Shown here: piece after piece, positions 33,030-45,154 of the stretch | How positions within the stretch are numbered: the first letter of the stretch is position 1 | How the letters are laid out: the number at the start of each line of letters is the position of its first letter | Origin: Penicillus capitatus | Lineage: Eukaryota > Chlorophyta | DNA: 64,000 nt | Reading direction: 5' to 3' | Assembly: GCA_965649825.1 (NCBI GenBank) | Contig: OZ287699.1 | Location: 1,488,001-1,552,000, forward strand | The notes under the pieces: generated by a model | The model's database searches: none | What the model saw: only the letters and a program-made list of their open reading frames with translations | What the model was told of the DNA's origin: nothing | Position numbers and translations under genes: made by a program

Positions 33030-36000
33030 ATGTCTAGTGACCATCTTAATTCCCCTTGGAGCCCAGCGTCGAGAGCCTCTGATGACAACAAGCTTCTGAA
33101 GCCGCACGTCGAAGAGTACGTGCGGATGGCACATACGTGCGTCGAGAAGATGTCACGCCTCTGGAACGAAATCGAATTCCCCAGAGACGACCGGCTGAGA
33201 GAGCTGGATGACATATCTCAGGAAGTAAAGTTTGTTTGGAGTTCGGCAGTCGAAAAAGCAGAAAAACGAAAGGAGGAATACCAACGAAGAATCGACGATG
33301 CTGTCCAGGAAATCTACAGGTTCGTATCATCAACCAGTCAGACCATCACTGGAGTGCCTGAAACAGAATTCAAGAAGAGTTGGGCGAAGCTCCGAGGGAG
33401 ATACATCGCCAAGGAATTGAGGGTTTACTAAAATTGGAGAAGATCGTTGGCTGCTCTCTTAACGCGCGATATCAAGCCATTCAAGAGCTTCTGGAGAAAT
33501 GGAAGCTACAGCGCTCTCGACGAGAAACAGAATTCAAGACGCTGCATTCGCAGATAAACAATCTCAAGATCAGGTTTGGCCATGTGGTCATCACAGGATC
33601 GCTGAGTCCACGAAAGGTGAGAAAGACATTTGGCCGTGAAGGAAGCGCGTTGACGGAATGGATGTGTGTGTCCTGTTGTTGTATCAGGCCGATACTTCTT
33701 TGGAGAATCTTCGTAGACTCGCTCAAGAGCTGGAAGAATGTAAAGCGGAGAAATCAAAGCGCGAAAGGGAATTGGCGGCACTGCTGAGTAAACTGCGAGG
33801 TATCTGCTTGCAACTTGGAGAGAATGACATAGACGTGGCCGCCATGGCTCACCCAAGTCTCAGGTTTTATCGGGAAGCCCTGCCAGGTTAGGCAATCCTC
33901 AGAGATGGTGACATTTGGACATGTTTATCTGTCTGTCTGTCTGTCTGTCGTGCAGATCAATTCTCACTGGTCCGGCCGTCTTTTTCTAACCAGCCGGGGC
34001 TGCAAAGAAACATTCGGCCAGAGGATATTGAATTGGATCTGAGCAATGAAACGTTTGCAAAGTTGGAAGCGAAGATCGTCGACGTCTTTGATCTGAAGGC
34101 GAGCAGAGAAAAGCAGACCGCTGAAGTCGCCGAAGTCTTGAAGAGCCTCTGGAAGGCATTGGACATTCCGGAAGACGACCTTGAACGCGGAATTCACGTT
34201 CGTGCGCTTGAAGGGCCCACCAGGTGAGGATCCTTCGCCTAGAGACTGCCTGTCGTCGATCATCATCTGTATCTATAGACTACACTTACAGTCGATTGAA
34301 AAGTGTAAGAGTGAGGTTCGACGATTGGAGAAGGACAAGGCAAAGCAACTCTGGGACTTGATCGACATGAAGAGAGGCGAGTTGGAACAACTGTGTGATG
34401 ATACGCGGCTTCCAATGCCTAAACTGTGCCCACTGTTGACAATAACGACTAACAACGATGACGAAGGGACTCCGGTTGGGAAGATATCAGATGCGTTATC
34501 AAAACTGACAAAAATGGTGAGAAACAATCTTCTTAGAAGCCTTTGCCGATCATTGCGACTCTAGATTGCGGAAACACGCAGCTTGGCAGAAAAGCGAGAA
34601 CCAATTCTGAATCAGATCAATGAGATTGAGCGCTCTCGCTTAGAGATTGCGTGGCTCAGCGAGTACGAACAGGATAACGATCGCTACAAAGGTCGTGATT
34701 CTACCAAGAAACTGAATCGGGCATTGAGAGCCGGTAGAATGAAAGACAAACTGCCAGACATGATTAAAAATCTTAGGAAGGCCATTGCACAATGGGAACA
34801 GGTTTGCCATTCGCTGATGCCTCCCTGATAGACGCATTCGTGTGATGATTGCTGTAGGAAGAACGTTGTCCGTTTGTCTATGAATCTCAGGATTACAATG
34901 TTGTCCTCGAAAATATGCAAATCGAACTGCAGTCGTCACAGAATACGGGAAGGAGGAATCTACGACGCCCCAATCCCAGAGGCAGATCGCAGTCTCGGGC
35001 GGCATACACTCCACCACCTCCCCATGTAAGTTCGCAATAAACAATGGGTTCGCCGAACATGTGACAATTCCGTTTCCTCTTTTTTCGATTCTTATGGTTT
35101 ACAAAATGATAATCATACTGCTCGCGCCTGAGCAGCTTGAAGAATAGAGAATTCTCTGACATGCAAAAAGACATTTCATTCTCCACAAAATTGATCTCGT
35201 TGCCGATCTGAGGCTCCTGTCTCAGCAGCGTTCTCAGTTTTTCACCAGCATAATAAACATTGAGTTTTCGTGACGCGCACTGGCTGTGCATTTGTGTGTA
35301 CTGTACTCGAATAAACCTCCAAAAACTAAATAAACAGAGTCATGTCATTCGATCACGATCTCGGTTAGCAGGTCACCGATGTCAGTGAGTACACTGACAT
35401 AAGGCAGCTTGATTCGTTTTCTGTGATCTTTCAAACACTGAGTTCTTTCTTGATTCCTCGGAAGAAGAAGAAACGTTTTCAAATCATTTCCTGTGAGTTT
35501 AGTCCCAGCGCAGATGCACTGCGAGTTGTGGTTGGGTATATCCCCATGTCTCTTTTTAAGCTAGCAGAGGTGTCCATCTGTCGTCGCTCCCTTGATTCTT
35601 TGAAGGACCTTTCTTGTGAATGTGATGTGTTTTCAGGTTATGAGTCCAACACCGTCGAGTCTCGATTATCACGGCGAAGCTCGTTACAAACCTTCCGACA
35701 TTCCTCAACTCTCGGGATCCGGTACACAAAGCGTCGCTCATAGCAAAAAAGTAATGCACAGATCGCTAACGCCTCAATTGACGAATCGTTTGCGCTTCTT
35801 GTGATATTGCTGTCAATTCGTGCAATATCAGCAACTTTCTGGATAGTGATCGGTTCTACACATTCTTGATCGGGCACCTACTTTCCATGTGTCCGTCATG
35901 CAAGACTGCTCATTGACAATCAGCCTCTTACGCTGCTAATAAAAACGGCATCATTGAGTATTGTGCAGTTTGCATTGAGATTTGTTGTTTTCTTTTCTTA

Positions 36001-37300
36001 CAAGAAGCTAAAATGGGGCCATTCGGCTATCCAATGCTCCAGAAGTCAATTGTAGCGCAAAAGAACATGAGATCTTGTAAGCCGAGAAGAATGGCCATGA
36101 TTTTAGAAACGTGTCATTCTTTCCGGAGACAACAATAACAACTGGTTCGTTCGTGCAGTTTGAGAGTTAAATGTTATCCACATAATGGATGTAAGTGAGC
36201 ATGTCATTATTCTACATACCACCACTCCTCGGACACGAGTGGTTGTTATGATGGCCTCAATAGCCTGTGTAGTTTTAGAACGTTTTAGAACACTTCTAGT
36301 TTCCTTCCTTACTGCCATTGGCATCCTTGATTTAATATTTGTTATGTCACAGCTGATTCCTTGGACAAAGGGCTGTTCAAACACTTGTAAGTGTTTCCAG
36401 AGGTTACCAAACGTTTGCTGGTTTGGATTAACGTAAACGATCCCTTCCTTGCCATAAACTGATTTCGCCGACCCGTATGCGCTCAATAGACTGATTGACT
36501 GACTGACTGACCCATTCATTGTGTTTGTTTAGGGGGTACCTGCATCTGGAACAAAAACAGCTCCTGTGGAGCCTGAGAAACACTATCCAGATAGCACAGA
36601 GCGCCCTATATCTCGAACCATAACGCGATCAGTAACACGACATCAACATTTGGCAGACAACGAGAGATCCGAGTTATTACCACGTCTACAGAAGTCGAGA
36701 TTCGCAATTGAGAGCAAAAGTCCAACCCCAGTTGATCTCGATAGCCTCAATAGTCCACTTCCAACACCGTAAGTACCTTTGATGATGTCCGATTCACAAA
36801 TGATCTTGAGCGGGGGTGGCTGGCGACAGGGTAGCAAATTCAGGCTCTATCTCCTTCAATCCATTTTATAGAAACTCTCCAACAACTGAGATTCGAGTTT
36901 CACATTTGCCTGTCCCTCGAGTGGGAGAACCAATGTGAGAAATCAACAGTCTGCCGATTCCTGTGTATGTGTGTGCCTTGTTTAGGAGCAGCGATTTCTT
37001 GTCTGCTAGGGGTGACCACCTGATGTTGTCTGCCGACAGCTATCGTGGCAGAACAGACGCAAGTGCGATGAATTCCCTTTCCCCTTCCCCTACAATTTTT
37101 TGACATGCTGCTTATTATATGCCTTGCCCTTGTTCCATCCATGTCTTCTGCTGTCAGGGTCTGCGAGAAGACTATCCCCTCGGAGAGATAGTCGACAAGG
37201 CAGAGCCAGCGGTTCATCTTCCGCTCAGGGAGGAACTCGATCGACAGGGAGCTCGCATCGTTCATTAGCATTAGAAAGGACCGAAGGAAAGCCGTGCTGA
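33030..37300 (+). CDS. MAP65: MAP65/Ase1/PRC1-family microtubule bundler, copy 2
   Basis: Second MAP65 copy. Start MSSDHLNSPWSPASRAS at 33030, then VEKMSRLWNEIEFPRDDRLR. A 47-nt intron (gttcgt...aacag) restores the frame into IQEELGEAPREIHRQGIEGL and SLNARYQAIQELLEKWKLQR. Later exons: LENLRRLAQELEECKAEKSK, LGENDIDVAAMAHPSLRFYR, LWKALDIPEDDLERGIHVRA, then YEQDNDRYKGRDSTKKLNRA, MIKNLRKAIAQWEQ and ERCPFVYES, the same core end as copy 1. The basic tail is split by two long introns, 35026-35636 (611 nt) and 35751-36532 (782 nt), and ends SLALERTEGKPC at 37300. Phases across both long introns are 0. The gene is about twice as long as copy 1 because of these introns. Confidence 0.87.
33925..33950 (+). 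repeat. TCTG microsatellite inside a MAP65-2 intron
   Basis: Five TCTG units just upstream of the tgcag acceptor. They form the pyrimidine-rich tract of the intron's 3' end. Confidence 0.75.
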
Positions 37301-37465
37301 TGCATCTATCAAGTTTCAAACAATGAAGCGAATGCCAGAACTTCACCTTCTGAGCACGTACAGCATTTTTGGACCGGCATTCATACTTGCCGAACAAGAA
37401 TAATGGAGTGTATGCGATACTGGTAGAATACTGTACTTTAACTTGTTAAGCACCCACCCACCCTC

Positions 37466-40206
37466 TTATCCTATTTCCCAATCTGAGGCCATGACACGCT
37501 CCATGAGCGAATAGGCATCTTGTGGCTGAATTCTTATTAGAAAGGAATATGTACTGCTCAATCGTGTAGATACCTTTATCTGAAGATAAATAGATCTCAT
37601 CGGGGCAGTGATGTTCTTTTGAAATCCAAGCTCAATCTGGGCGCATCTCGGGTCAGATGCAAACAGGTTGATGTTGTTAAACCCCTTTTGAACAATCCCT
37701 CCAATTTCTTCCAGTAGTTTTGGCCTTTTGTTGCAAGTCGCAAGATGAATGCGGGGATAATTCAAGTGCGAAGTCAACTCTGGCTAAACTGTTGAACGTG
37801 TTTACCGGTTTCTTTTCATGATGACTGACCACACGGTTCAGACAATTGACTCCGCGAGTTCAAGTTCATATTTTATGAGTCGCCTATTTCGATGAGAGTT
37901 TCGTTTGAGGAGCGTGTTATCTGCTGCTCCCTTTTCAGGTGCAGCTTCACGCATGCTGTAACGATCAATGCCTGCTAGCAGCAATTCTAGGAGTACTGAG
38001 GGAGATGTGGAAGGATCTGTACGATGAACAATAACACGAAACGCGCTGCGGGAGCAAGGGAAACATCCACTTTGATTCATTTCTTAACTGGCCATTGTTT
38101 GCGAATTTCGAGTAGTGCTTCATGAATAGAAACATCAAGTGCTTGATTCTGATGCGGAAGATGGACCACGTGTGTCATGGGATCACTTCCATGAAACGTG
38201 AAAACCGTCTGCAAACTCTATTTTACCTATAGCTCTCTTCAGAGCATCGCTTTCTGGATTCTTAATCACTGTTGCAATATCTGAAGTACGATCAAATAAA
38301 TCACTGACTGGTAGCTGAATGACATCTGAGAGCAATCCGACGTTACACCATCCCCAACCGCCAGAATGATCTTGTACTCCAGCAGGAAACGTGTGGACAA
38401 TCGTGCCACATTCACAATGCGAAACCTCTTGTTCACCTCTTTCAGCAGGAAAACAGACAAAGACCTTTGCACCCACAAGACACTTTCCACGCTGCACAAG
38501 CTGGATTCTTAGTGGAAACGCATATGTCCCTGTACAGCAGGCTGAACAATCGATGCATAGAATGGACAAGCTCACTGAATGAAGAAGGTGGAAGGCTTGC
38601 GTACAGCTGTCGCCTTGAATAGAGGAACTCTCCGTCACTCTTCTCAGCTCCATGTATGGACTCATGGAAGTGCGCTATGGCATGCGTTGACACTTCTGGA
38701 AGCATTGACGTCGACAGTCTATCTCGAACAGCACTCCATTCATTGATGCCAGCGACTCTGCTGCCTACTTAGCAGCATTGCATCATATACTGTTATAGGA
38801 TCTTCTTGGTTTTACCACTCTGGATCAGCTGCATCCAGAATGGCAACATCCACTCGGAAGGCACACAGAGCGAACAGAAAAAGATGCCTGACGTTTCTTT
38901 CGGAATCAGACAGCAAGCAACGAACGATCGGCAAGGACTGTCTTCAGTGACATTTTCCCTGAATCCTTCTGCAGTGTCTTTGTCATTCTTCAAAGAATTC
39001 TGAATGATTGTAAATTCTCGACTAAGAGTGCCATCGAGAGAATACATCGACAGCTGTTTGCAGGTTTTGTTGTAGGAACTGATCTCACGATTTGGAAAGG
39101 GTGGTGGATAAGCACACTCCGATGAAAAAAGTCTCGAAATCAACGATTCTGGATGTGCACATATCGATTCGCGCAAGATACAAGAAAAAAGTGATAACCT
39201 TCAAGTTTGGCACTTTGTTCATTATCCGTCTGTCTCAGGTCATTTCTTGACGGATTGTTGTGTAAGTGATCTGGCAGAGTGCCCATCCAAATTCTCGGAT
39301 CGCGGCACTTGAGAAACACTGCTGTGCCCTCCTTAAGCAAGCGAAGTTGACGACGATCCAAGGACAGAGCCCTTTCCAAGACTTCAATGCTGTTCCCGCC
39401 ACAGATGTCAATACGTTGCACAGCCAAATCCGTCAAGTGTCCTACGATCGAGGAAATGAACATTTGACATGGAGATGATGAAGTACCAAACGCGAATTCC
39501 AACTCTGTCGAACACTGTTCTAGTGCGCCAGCGTGAATCCAAAATACGAGCGAAACTGGGAGTGATGGTGATGCTGGGGACAGAAAGAGGACAGAGGAGA
39601 ATGCAATGAGTCCTTGTGGATAATGTCCCTTTCGATGAATAGGAATGACATGCTCCTGATAGCTGAGAGTCTCTTTCAGTTGTGAGAATATTCGAGTCAC
39701 AATTCCAGGATCACTAAATGAAGCAGAATGAATTGTTGTGACCTTGAACTGCAAGTACAGGTTACCTGACTTGAGACAACTTCAATTCCAGCACAGACGG
39801 CAAACCTTTCACGCTCAATGGCCTGTAGTAAGTCGCATCTTGCATCACACAGTGCTTGTGTAAATTTCGCAACACTCGCACTGGTACAGAAGTGGAGCGG
39901 CATCGAGATGTGACGGGAAGCATGAATCCCCATCTGGAAGACAAAGAGTCATCTAGTATATTGACACTCAGAAGACCTGAGTTCCATTTTGAAGCGTTTC
40001 GAATGCCAACGATGCGTCTTCGAGGAACGGCTTGTGGAGATCTGAGGCGTCGGAATGTGCAACCTGTTACAGAATGGCCTACTATGACCGGCGCTTTCAC
40101 AATCTTTCTCCTTTTCCAAACATCTGCTCTTTCAACAGCCTTCTTTCGGAAGACAAAATGATCAGATAGATGTACATGCCTTTTGCGTTGCGATCGACGT
40201 CGCCAT
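37466..40206 (-). CDS. POP1: ribonuclease P/MRP protein subunit POP1
   Basis: Largest protein of RNase P and RNase MRP, which process tRNA and rRNA precursors. Key matches: THRWHSKRFKMEL joined by a 43-nt intron to RWGFMLPVTSRC (family 'THIWHAKRFHM...WGYxLP'), VLRNLHKHCVMQDATYYRPL (family 'HCLLQDxSYY'), LVFWIHAGALEQC (family 'WIHPxAxxE'), and the POPLD domain IFFCSLCVPSEWMLPFWMQL. A C-terminal exon, FRVIVHRTDPSTSPSVLLEL, fits the POP1 end. The last clear homology ends near 37838; a further exon to 37466 (PELTSHLNYPRIHLATCN) joins in phase through a possible 60-nt intron but I do not recognise it. The start at 40206 (MATSIATQK) is tentative. Confidence 0.78.
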
Positions 40207-40882
40207 CTGCTTCTGTGGGCTCTTACACGCCTATACCACCAGCATTCGTTCTTATGAGATCAGCTTTGTTCTCCACCTTCGAAGACCCCTCTTCTCAGCA
40301 GGTCGTATTTTGTCAAAATTGACGTCATGCAGTAAGGAAGAAACCTACATTTCGTTAATGGTCTGAGATTTTGCTGCGGTTTTTATACTTCTTTCTCTCG
40401 TTCCGCGCAGTAACTTGCAAGCCGGAGTACTCGAGGAGTTCTTATTTTTTCCATGTTCAGATCGAGGTTGGAATGAGACTCGGAAGAATGGGCGAAGACC
40501 TCAAACGCTCGTCGTAGAAGAGGACGTTGTGTTGCCACTAAACAGAAATCCGTGCGATCGTTCTGCTCATTTTCGCAGAGATAATGATGTAGGCGTGGAG
40601 CGGATTGATAGTACGAGTGTGATGACCATCTTGTTCTTGGAATTGCCGAAATGATACGCATGTGAATGAAATGTAAGTGGAATCGCGTCACGTCTACCCA
40701 GTACGAATCTGCTTCGGAGGTGCTCACGGCAAACAGTGGTCTTGAGCCATTGTCTTCATTCTGCTCGCCACTCCTGCGATTTCTTCGATTGCCTCACAGG
40801 AGCTCCTCTGAAGAAGTGCTCTTTCGCTTGTCGCGTCAGACCAGTGGCTCCACGAAAGAAACGTCGTAGTGTTGTCCGAAAA
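40207..40882. other. intergenic, no gene called
   Basis: About 680 bp between divergent POP1 and the small membrane-protein gene. Frames overlap on both strands at 40383-40727, but neither has a domain or a matching neighbour exon. Two promoters are expected here. Confidence 0.4.
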
Positions 40883-41180
40883 ATGGTCTGTCCCCTGCGT
40901 TTCGTCTTAGTCGCCGTCTCTGCGGCAGTTGCCCTGGCCATGGCCTATGGAAAGCTGGCACACATGCAAGAACAGTCTCTCTCCGCCTCTGACTATCCGG
41001 TGAAAGTAAACCTGTCTAACATCTGAATTATTGTTCGAGAATAGTCCACAACAGGAAGAGAAATGGTGGTCGAAGGTGAGGAGATGGATCGACTGCGTGA
41101 CAGACATGTTCACGGGACGCTATCTGTACAACCTTTATGCGAAGGGAGCTGTCTCCGAAGCCCATCTGAAAATGGCATGA
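40883..41180 (+). CDS. small single-pass membrane protein
   Basis: No family recognised. ATG at 40883: MVCPLRFVLVAVSAAVALAM, a clear signal anchor or transmembrane helix, then AYGKLAHMQEQSLSASDYP. A short intron, ending at the ag before TCCACAACAG, leads to PQQEEKWWSKVRRWIDCVTD and MFTGRYLYNLYAKGAVSEAH, stopping at 41180. About 85-90 residues. The Trp-rich basic helix after the anchor could lie on a membrane surface. The donor site is not settled; phase 0 splicing at CCG would put the second exon in another, less protein-like frame. Confidence 0.45.
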
Positions 41181-41545
41181 CAGCGGGTCCACTTGTACTT
41201 GATCTCCCATCTGTACTTTCCTCGAAAGGCTCTTTGAAGCCGGAGAACGAATCTTAAACGTGTTGTTGAAAGAGTTCTGGATCCCCATAATTTGGTGTGG
41301 CTTTATAATACTTGTAAGAACACGTATAAGAATGAATGTGGAACGCAGTCGTTGTCTATCCCGACGGTTGCATTGTGTTTTCGGGAAAAGTGCTTCAAGA
41401 TACACGATATACATTGCGGATAGTTGCCTGCTCCAAACGCACCGCTACGTCGTTTACCGAATTGCTCACTCTATTCCTAATATATCTGTCTCCCCAAAAC
41501 AATGGTCAAAGAAATTCTTTCGATGGCAGAACAAGGACAAGCCTG

Positions 41546-43100
41546 CTAACACGTTCTTTCGTCTACGAATCTTTCGAGTGAATCTTTTTCTCTGGTTTGC
41601 GTTTGGAGACGGTCAATATCAAGGAGTTTTCCGTTAGGATAGACAAAGGCTGTTTGTCCTCGAATTTCACCGCACATGTTTTCAGGAACTAGAACTTGAA
41701 GATCGACGTCTACAGGCGGATAGAACTTCGAGGCGTAACCTTTGAAATGAAGAGCATGGTCAAGAAGAGCAGGATAGTCCACATGGCCCATCTCCCACGC
41801 TGACAGTCGTAAGGATGACTCTCCCGTTCGATTCCGAGCGCTTTGGACGCGTTCGACCGTTCGCCGAGTGGGCGGCTGGATTCGAATCTCTGTTCCGCTA
41901 TTCGCCTTCTTGCCTCGGGCCAGCGTTCGAATTTGGCGTTTCAGCCGATTCATTTCTGCCAGTGATGTCGAGTGCCTTGTCTCCAAATCCTGTGTCTTCA
42001 TTCGCATGTCCTCTAATTCAGACGCATACATTTGCTGAAGATGCGCTAATTGTGTCTCTAACTCTTTCTTTGCCAGCACTCTGTGAGTCTCGAATTCCTC
42101 TCGGACTCTAAACACCACACCATGTCGCGCCTTTGGATAGTTTCGACCGAGCCAGGTCGGCTGCCTTTGAAGCTCTGAGGTCCATTGTGCAATGTGTGTA
42201 TCGAGGACGTCCTTTTCTGGCACAACATCACTTTTCTTCCTTTCAACAGGGGTTTCTGCAACCTGCTTCTGATTTACCTGTTCCTCGCGTCATTGTTGAT
42301 AAAGGCAGAGGACGATGATCCTTACTTGAGATCTCGCATTTTGAGAATCCGTTTTGGCGAGAAGCCAAGCTTCGGCAACCGAATCCTGGCGGATGCTGTT
42401 TCTTCGCTCTTTTTGTCGTTCTTCAGTAACTTGGCGCGCGTATTCGCATTTCATTGTCTCAAGTTCTCGCTGAACGCGTGCCGCATCGCGTTCTTCAGCT
42501 TCTGCTTGCCGTTTTCGTTCACGTTCCTTTGATCTCTCATTCGAAAAGAACGCAGCCAAAAGAAAACACCTGCTTCTCTTTTTTCTCCAGTATTTGCTGC
42601 ATCAATGACGCCTGTAACTCCCTCGACGTCTTCTTCTTCGCTTCCATTTCGGCCAGCGTCATGAATGCGTGATCCGAACGAAAGTTCAACTGAATTGTCT
42701 GTTCTTTCAGATCTCTGTCATGTCACGTCTGTCATAGACGGCGGTGTCCTGCGTTGCTGTGAGGCATTACCTGATGCTCGAGCACCTGGAATAGTCTTTG
42801 TAGAGATCGAGTGAATCTCTACTGTTAGCCCCGTATCTGCGAGAATGTGTTGCGACTGTTTCGGAAGAATGTGTTCCCAACAGGTTCTCGTTTCGCTGTG
42901 ACTGTCTCTGTCTTTTGCCGTTTTCTTCCTAAACCTGCAAAGTAACGAAGCCAAGCAAACGGGAGAAGAAACAAAAGCGACATGAGAACAGTGTCGAGTG
43001 CCTTCACTGAAGAAATTGCCTCCAGTCCATCCTTGATTGTACTCAATCGATCGTCGTCGTCCATTTCTTTCGCCAATCTGACGCCGTAGCTCGGCGGCAT
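41546..43100 (-). CDS. long coiled-coil protein, family not recognised
   Basis: At least five exons. Start taken at MPPSYGVRLAKEMDDDDRLS (43100), then a Ser/Thr-rich exon (ETRTCWEHILPKQSQHILAD), a charged exon (MTLAEMEAKKKTSRELQASL), a strongly charged helix (SNERSKERERKRQAEAEERD) and the long exon VPEKDVLDTHIAQWTSELQR. Coiled coil is predicted over ELETQLAHLQQMYASELEDM and RHSTSLAEMNRLKRQIRTLA. The C-terminus after PPTRRTVERV looks folded (YPPVDVDLQVLVPENMCGEI, FVYPNGKLLDIDRLQTQT). Ciliary and basal-body proteins often have this plan, and an IFT gene is nearby, but that is only suggestive. Confidence 0.65.
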
Positions 43101-43327
43101 AAGCTTGTTTTTGAGAATACCCTCGCGACTACAGCACGAAAGGCTTTTCGCAAACAACGCAAGAAGAACAATCAATCGACTCTTGGTCGAGCAAGGTTGT
43201 CAACACTAGGGTTAAGTATGTCTTTCATTGCACGCGAGTCATCGCGAAACATTCTGCCGCACTTGTTACCCAATAAGCGCCGCTTTTTTCGTTCGGTGTC
43301 CGTCTCAGTGTGCTTTCGTTGTTTTTC

Positions 43328-43715
43328 ATGCAATCAGACGCATTGAAAGCCCTTTTCTTTGTGCGACAGTGGACGGACGTCATGTCAAGAGTAACAGCAG
43401 AGTGACTCTCCAACGACCTATCTGCTTAGACAATGCAGAAACCATGGCCCCGAAAGAAGGACGATTGATGCTACGAAATCCTTATACGTTGCACAGCAAA
43501 GCGCTAAACAAGCCGTTCCTAATGCCGTTAAGGTCCGCAACATCGAGAGCAATCTCCATTTCATGACTGATGTAACGACGACAGTGAGAGATAAGATCTC
43601 TTCTATCCTTTTCGAGTCTTCGAACCAAACCACGAAAACTGCACCGTCCTGTGCTTTGGATAGAGATTGGATGTCATGGCCACGTAGATTTGAAAAGTCA
43701 TCGATTGCCCCCTAA
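43328..43715 (+). CDS. small orphan helical protein
   Basis: Not recognised. Two exons fit: MQSDALKALFFVRQWTDVMS from 43328, a 37-nt intron beginning gtgactctcc, then NHGPERRTIDATKSLYVAQQ and IESNLHFMTDVTTTVRDKIS, ending FEKSSIAP with TAA at 43715. About 117 residues, mostly helix. It converges on ETF-alpha with only 4 bp between the stop codons. Confidence 0.55.
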
Positions 43716-43719
43716 AGAC

Positions 43720-45118
43720 TCATTGTTGAGAAGGTAATTTTGCGATAGCTTCGCTCAATTCAGGCAATGCCGTAAAAACATCCTGAACCAGCCCGTAGTC
43801 CGCAACCTACAGAAACTCCTTCACAAATACAGAATGCAATCTCGAAACGCACTTCGAAGATCGGGGCCTCGGGATCTGTGTTGATGGCGACAACGGTTTT
43901 GGAACTTGTCATTCCAGCCAGATGCTGAATGGCCCCAGAAATACCCAATGCTATATACAGCTCTGGGGCGACCACTTTTCCTGTCTGTCCTACCTGACGA
44001 CATCAAACGCATTTCTTCATTGCGTCAGAAGAATAAATACCAAACATCACCTGCCAGTCGTTTGGGGCAAAACCGGCATCGACGGCGGCACGTGTGGCAC
44101 CGACAGCAGCTCCCAACTGCTTAGCAAGATCTTCCACCTTCTTAAAGTTCTCTTTGTTTTGGAAAGCTCGTCCACCTGACACCACAATCTTGGCAGATCC
44201 CAGATCAGGTCGATCTGATGCCCCGCTCTCTTCTGTCATCCACTGAACTTTGGACGACCATTCTGTCAGATCACTCAAGCCTTCAACAGGAATGGATTCG
44301 ACAGGACAAGGCTTTGATCCTCGAGCAGCAGCTTCGAAAGCAGTAGGACGCACCTAAGGCGCATTTGAGACATGCAGAGGGCTCTATGTGCCAGCCAGTC
44401 TTACGGTGAGAACACGTGTCCCTGGAGAATTATACTTCACAGTAGCAATGGCGTTGCCTGCATAGATGGGCCTATACAACGAGGGAGCGTTGTTAGGCCA
44501 AACGAATAAGCCTATCGGAAGAGGACCGATCAAAGGTGTCTGGATCGTGGATCTTGAGAACATCGCTGATCTGTTCGACTCCTAATAAGCCCGCCGCGCG
44601 CGGTAAAGTATTCTTTCCGAAGGTGGACGCCGGAGCAATCATGTGTGAGAAGAGAAACCTATACTCCGCAAAACCAGTTATCATTTTTATCGTTTGACGG
44701 ACACACTTCTTCTGCAGAGCAACGATAACATCGGCAATGTGCTCAGCCAAGGGACGTTTGAGCATGTCATGTTCGACGACATAGACCTGTTCACCAACTC
44801 AGATGATAACACAGGAGGTGTTAAGGTTCCCACTTTTTCGAGAGATGCAACGGTAGCTGTCTCTTTGGCGAGTTGAGCAGCACCGACGTCTCCTGTAATG
44901 AGTGCCGAGACACGTGGAGTTATCTGTTGCGCCGCGGAGAAAACCGAAAGCGTCGACGGTGCAAGTTTCCCTTCTCTGTGCTCGACCAAAACCAAACAGC
45001 TCAACTACAGCAACAGTGTTGAATGAGATGGGCATTCTACGCCCTTGGCCCGAACTGCTATTACGTCACTTGCTACAGAACTGAACAACCGATGGCCACG
45101 TCGTAGTGCGCGTAGCAT
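43720..45118 (-). CDS. ETFA: electron transfer flavoprotein alpha subunit
   Basis: FAD-binding half of mitochondrial ETF, which passes electrons from acyl-CoA and amino-acid dehydrogenases to the quinone pool. Exon 1 is a classic mitochondrial presequence, [14 protein letters not shown] (start 45118), spliced in phase to [20 protein letters not shown]. Middle: [39 protein letters not shown] domain: [71 protein letters not shown], ending [16 protein letters not shown]. The [17 protein letters not shown] and GISG-x-QH FAD loops are all intact. The last codons, KLPSQQ, stop at 43720. Confidence 0.93.
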
Positions 45119-45154
45119 CGAAACGGCCGTCGCGTCCGGAAGCGAACCCGTACA

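Noticed and set aside
33415-33440. A 17-nt mini-intron (gtttactaaaattggag) in MAP65-2
   Set aside because: A 47-nt intron slightly upstream restores the frame and gives a better match to MAP65-1 (IQEELGEAPREIHRQG), so no tiny intron is needed.
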